64,000 bases of DNA from assembly GCF_029690065.1 (NCBI RefSeq), contig NZ_CP121463.1, positions 1 to 64,000 of the forward strand, read 5' to 3'. A model generated the notes under the pieces. The model saw only the letters and a list, made by a program, of their open reading frames with translations. It was not told the DNA's origin and did not search any database. Origin of the DNA: Arthrobacter sp. Y-9 (GTDB lineage: Bacteria > Actinomycetota > Actinomycetes > Actinomycetales > Micrococcaceae). This document shows, piece after piece, positions 63,201 to 64,000 of this stretch. Position 1 is the first letter of the stretch. Each line of letters begins with the position of its first letter. The translations under genes were made by a program, and so were the position numbers.

Positions 63201-63276
63201 GGAGGCCGGCGTCGCGCTGTCCCTGTCGCCGTTCTCGGTGCGCACGTTCCGCTTCAGCCCGGTGCAGGCGGGGTAG
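60205..63276 (+). CDS. GH38 alpha-mannosidase
   Basis: 1023 aa, no signal peptide. N-terminal ~240 residues form the helper domain. The catalytic domain has IGHAHIDSAWLWPLRE (zinc ligands His262 and Asp264), the nucleophile Asp374 in WLPDSFGYSP and QKISWNQVNKFPHHTFNWEG. C-terminal beta-sandwich domains include HNTNTSWEAAKFE-like segments. It removes alpha-linked mannose from imported glycans in the cytoplasm. It lies 92 nt after the GH5 gene and may use its own promoter as well. The last gene of the operon. Confidence 0.95.
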   Translation: MHDDINLTTGRVKRVLAERLYPAVYEESVALDVAWHELPGEPIAPAEGLALEYSPYQVGTPWGAAWGTTWFRLQGRIPEAWSGRRVEMVVDLGFDVNMTGFQCEGLVYTPEGEPLKSLNPRNQWVLVADEAEGGESVELFIEAASNPVLLDYHPFLPTQEGDIRTSSPKKLYTTRRMDLAVFNREVHELCLDLEVLFELQAELPESSPRRMRILQGLDDALDRVDLQRIAETAGEAREVLAPLLERPAEASAHHVSAIGHAHIDSAWLWPLRETIRKVARTSSSMTELIGQDPDFRYGMSSAQQYKWLKVHRPEVYAKVKAAVAEGRFVPLGGMWVESDTVMPSGEALSRQFLYGQSFFRDEFGAACRGVWLPDSFGYSPALPQLMRRAGFEWFFTQKISWNQVNKFPHHTFNWEGIDGSRVFSHFPPMDTYNAQLSGEEMARASRQFREARVASGSIAPVGWGDGGGGTTREMTGKARRLADLEGSATVRWENPDDYFERARQELPKPPVWVGELYLELHRATLTSQHKTKQGNRRVEHLLVEAELWSATAATRTGYAYPYDELNALWEDLLLHQFHDILPGTSIAWVHREAVETYRRLTEEAEALIGRALDALAGDGDVQLTFNAAPFGRSGVPALGAAEAAPRGAEPVTVSEEARGVVLRNGLVEVVISREGHIVSAVDLASGRDAIPAGAEANVLQLHQDFPNMWDAWDVDRYYRNRVTELRSLSSFSVEGDEDEARVVIEREFSGSRVRQVLRLAADARTLRIDQETDWHEAEKFLKVSFPLDVRAEHTAAETQFGFNKRVTHTNTSWEAAKFETSMHRFVLAEEPGFGAALVTESSYGFDMTRDADDDAGVTTTLRLSLLRAPRFPDPETDQGVHQHSYGLVIGADALVATREGIHLNSPVRSRSGAAPVESLVRVDGDGVLVSSVKLAHDRSGDLVVRVYEPQGRRANAVLHVDPAFGAGREVSLIEDELPDAPALEAAGSGSGGEAGATTAEAGVALSLSPFSVRTFRFSPVQAG

Positions 63277-63309
63277 GCGGGTTAGGCGGGTCCCTGAGGA
63301 TTCCCCAGC

Positions 63310-63378
63310 CCGAGTTCGTAGGTTTCGGTTGAGTTCGTGGACCATCTCCACGAACTCGCCTCGAAACCACGAACTCGG
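63310..63378. repeat. Long hairpin, family 1-related, unit 1 first half
   Basis: Outer arms CCGAGTTCG/CGAACTCGG and inner GAGTTCGTGGA/TCCACGAACTC pair with one internal mismatch zone around GGTTTCG/CGAAACC. The outer arms equal those of family 1. No gene was seen from 63277 to 64000; the stretch holds four hairpins and a promoter region. Confidence 0.8.
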
Positions 63379-63444
63379 CAAGGTGGGGCCGGTGCAGGTT
63401 GCCTGGCTCAGTCGCTGTGGCTCGTCTTGCCGGCCGTCATTTGT

Positions 63445-63509
63445 GAAACCGCGAGTTTCCGTCGAAACAGTGTGTTTAACGCGCGGTTTCGACGGAAACT
63501 CGCGGTTTC
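63445..63509. repeat. Long hairpin, family 2 copy a, unit 1 second half
   Basis: A perfect 24-bp stem (63445-63468 with 63486-63509) with a 17-nt loop. The copy at 63731-63795 has the identical loop and the same stem apart from two positions that keep pairing. Confidence 0.9.
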
Positions 63510-63591
63510 GGCGTTTCTGGGCCGTCGGGGGTGGCGGGAGCGCGGTCCGGAGTGGCTTCGCGACTCGGAGTGGCTTTGGCGGTGCTCGTCC

Positions 63592-63663
63592 GTCGAGTTC
63601 GGGGGTTCGTTCCGGCTTCGCGGGTTGCAGGCGGTGTTCTCGGAACGAACCCCCGAACTCGGC
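63592..63663. repeat. Long hairpin, family 1 copy b, unit 2 first half
   Basis: A 21-bp perfect core stem (63594-63614 with 63641-63661) plus a T-G and a G-C pair. It aligns without gaps over 72 nt to 28151-28222. Confidence 0.9.
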
Positions 63664-63730
63664 AGGGGTGGACCCGGCCGCATCGCTCGTGGCTCCATCG
63701 CTATGGCTCGTCTGGCCGTTCGTCATTCGT

Positions 63731-63795
63731 GAAACCGTGGGTTTCCGTCGAAACAGTGTGTTTAACGCGCGGTTTCGACGGAAACTCACGGTTTC
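63731..63795. repeat. Long hairpin, family 2 copy b, unit 2 second half
   Basis: Stem 63731-63754 with 63772-63795, 23 Watson-Crick pairs and one G-T pair. The flanks (63689-63730) also match the flanks of copy a (63408-63444), so the whole neighbourhood is duplicated at about 286 bp spacing. Confidence 0.9.
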
Positions 63796-63877
63796 GGCGT
63801 TTCCGGGGCCGCCACACCCGCGAGACCCACCCGCCAGACCCACCGACGCTCGCCCCGCCACGTCCGTCACCATCCCC

Positions 63878-63916
63878 GGATTGTTGAACAAAGCCTTGCT
63901 GGATTGTTGAACAAAG
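63878..63916 (+). promoter_or_regulatory. Directly repeated operator candidate
   Basis: GGATTGTTGAACAAAG occurs at 63878-63893 and 63901-63916, 23 bp apart. Each has the palindrome TTGTTGAACAA. The second copy lies between the -35 and -10 of a candidate promoter. This resembles GntR-type control of a gene starting beyond the right edge. Confidence 0.6.
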
Positions 63917-63925
63917 TTCTATGAT
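63896..63925 (+). promoter_or_regulatory. Candidate promoter for a gene beyond the right edge
   Basis: TTGCTG (63896-63901) and TATGAT (63920-63925) are 18 bp apart on the plus strand. No start codon with a clear ribosome site is visible before 64000. Confidence 0.45.
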
Positions 63926-64000
63926 GTGAGTCACGTGGCCTCGTGATGGGCGCCACGGACAGCTCCTGGACCGGTCGGTCCCCGTGGAATGGACTCGCAT

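Noticed and set aside
63310-63800. Repeated sequences that could be read as a CRISPR array
   Set aside because: The repeats are long hairpins with unequal spacing, only two units, no 30-40-nt unique spacers of constant length and no cas genes.
60133-63891. Very long open frame on the minus strand (1252 codons) opposite the GH38 gene
   Set aside because: It is antisense to a clearly conserved enzyme, its translation is Arg/Gly/His/Val-rich low-complexity, and it runs through the repeat hairpins. It is a by-product of high-GC codon use.

Overview
The window is chromosomal DNA of a high-GC actinobacterium, most likely a member of the Micrococcaceae (Arthrobacter and relatives). The left part has the gene order usually found just downstream of gyrA near the actinobacterial replication origin: DUF3566 membrane protein, tRNA-Ile, a DLW-39-type small protein, tRNA-Ala, cyclophilin, rhomboid protease, crgA, class E sortase, glutamine amidotransferase, and then on the minus strand fhaA-fhaB-pstP-rodA-pbpA-pknA-pknB. 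No phage, plasmid, CRISPR or insertion-sequence genes were seen. The naming of the family is an inference from gene order and protein character.

Region by region. 1-8.5 kb: gyrA-side genes, a DMT transporter, a glycosyltransferase, an amphipathic-repeat membrane protein, ppiA, rhomboid, fadH, and two non-coding stretches (5.65-6.04 and 8.24-8.39 kb) packed with DnaA-box-like 9-mers. 8.5-20.6 kb: cell-division and cell-wall signalling block. Seven minus-strand genes, mostly overlapping by 4 nt, encode FHA proteins, a PP2C phosphatase, a SEDS polymerase, a class B PBP and two PASTA kinases; pknB appears to start with CTG. 20.6-31 kb: small regulator and enzyme cassettes (TetR/DUF1992, VOC/HxlR, TetR/putrescine oxidase, serine hydrolase, VOC plus a LysR-type effector domain without HTH, APC permease, BASS transporter). 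31.4-40.1 kb: a branched-chain-amino-acid-type ABC importer with a MoaF-like protein, an amidohydrolase and a GMC oxidoreductase, probably one amine or alcohol catabolic unit. 40.3-44.8 kb: RelA/SpoT-type synthetase, PfkB kinase, PEBP, HAD and GDPD genes. 44.9-63.3 kb: glycan utilisation genes in two blocks separated by a kynureninase/Lrp pair and two membrane protein genes.

How the glycan genes fit together. A Tat-exported Endo H-like GH18 enzyme would release high-mannose N-glycans. A CUT1 ABC importer would bring them in. GH92 and GH38 alpha-mannosidases would trim them, and a GH5 enzyme resembling GH5_18 beta-mannosidases would split the Man-beta-GlcNAc core. Near-identical 18-19 bp operator candidates occur in the GH18/GH92 divergent promoter and in the LacI/ABC divergent promoter, which ties the two blocks into one proposed LacI regulon.

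The most unusual signal is not a gene. Intergenic spaces carry about ten long hairpins that fall into four sequence families (28145/63592, 63445/63731, 30057/54287, 52666/49246) plus singletons. Members of a family have the same length and carry base changes on one arm matched by changes on the other arm. They look like a dispersed structured-repeat system that selection or its copying mechanism keeps palindromic.
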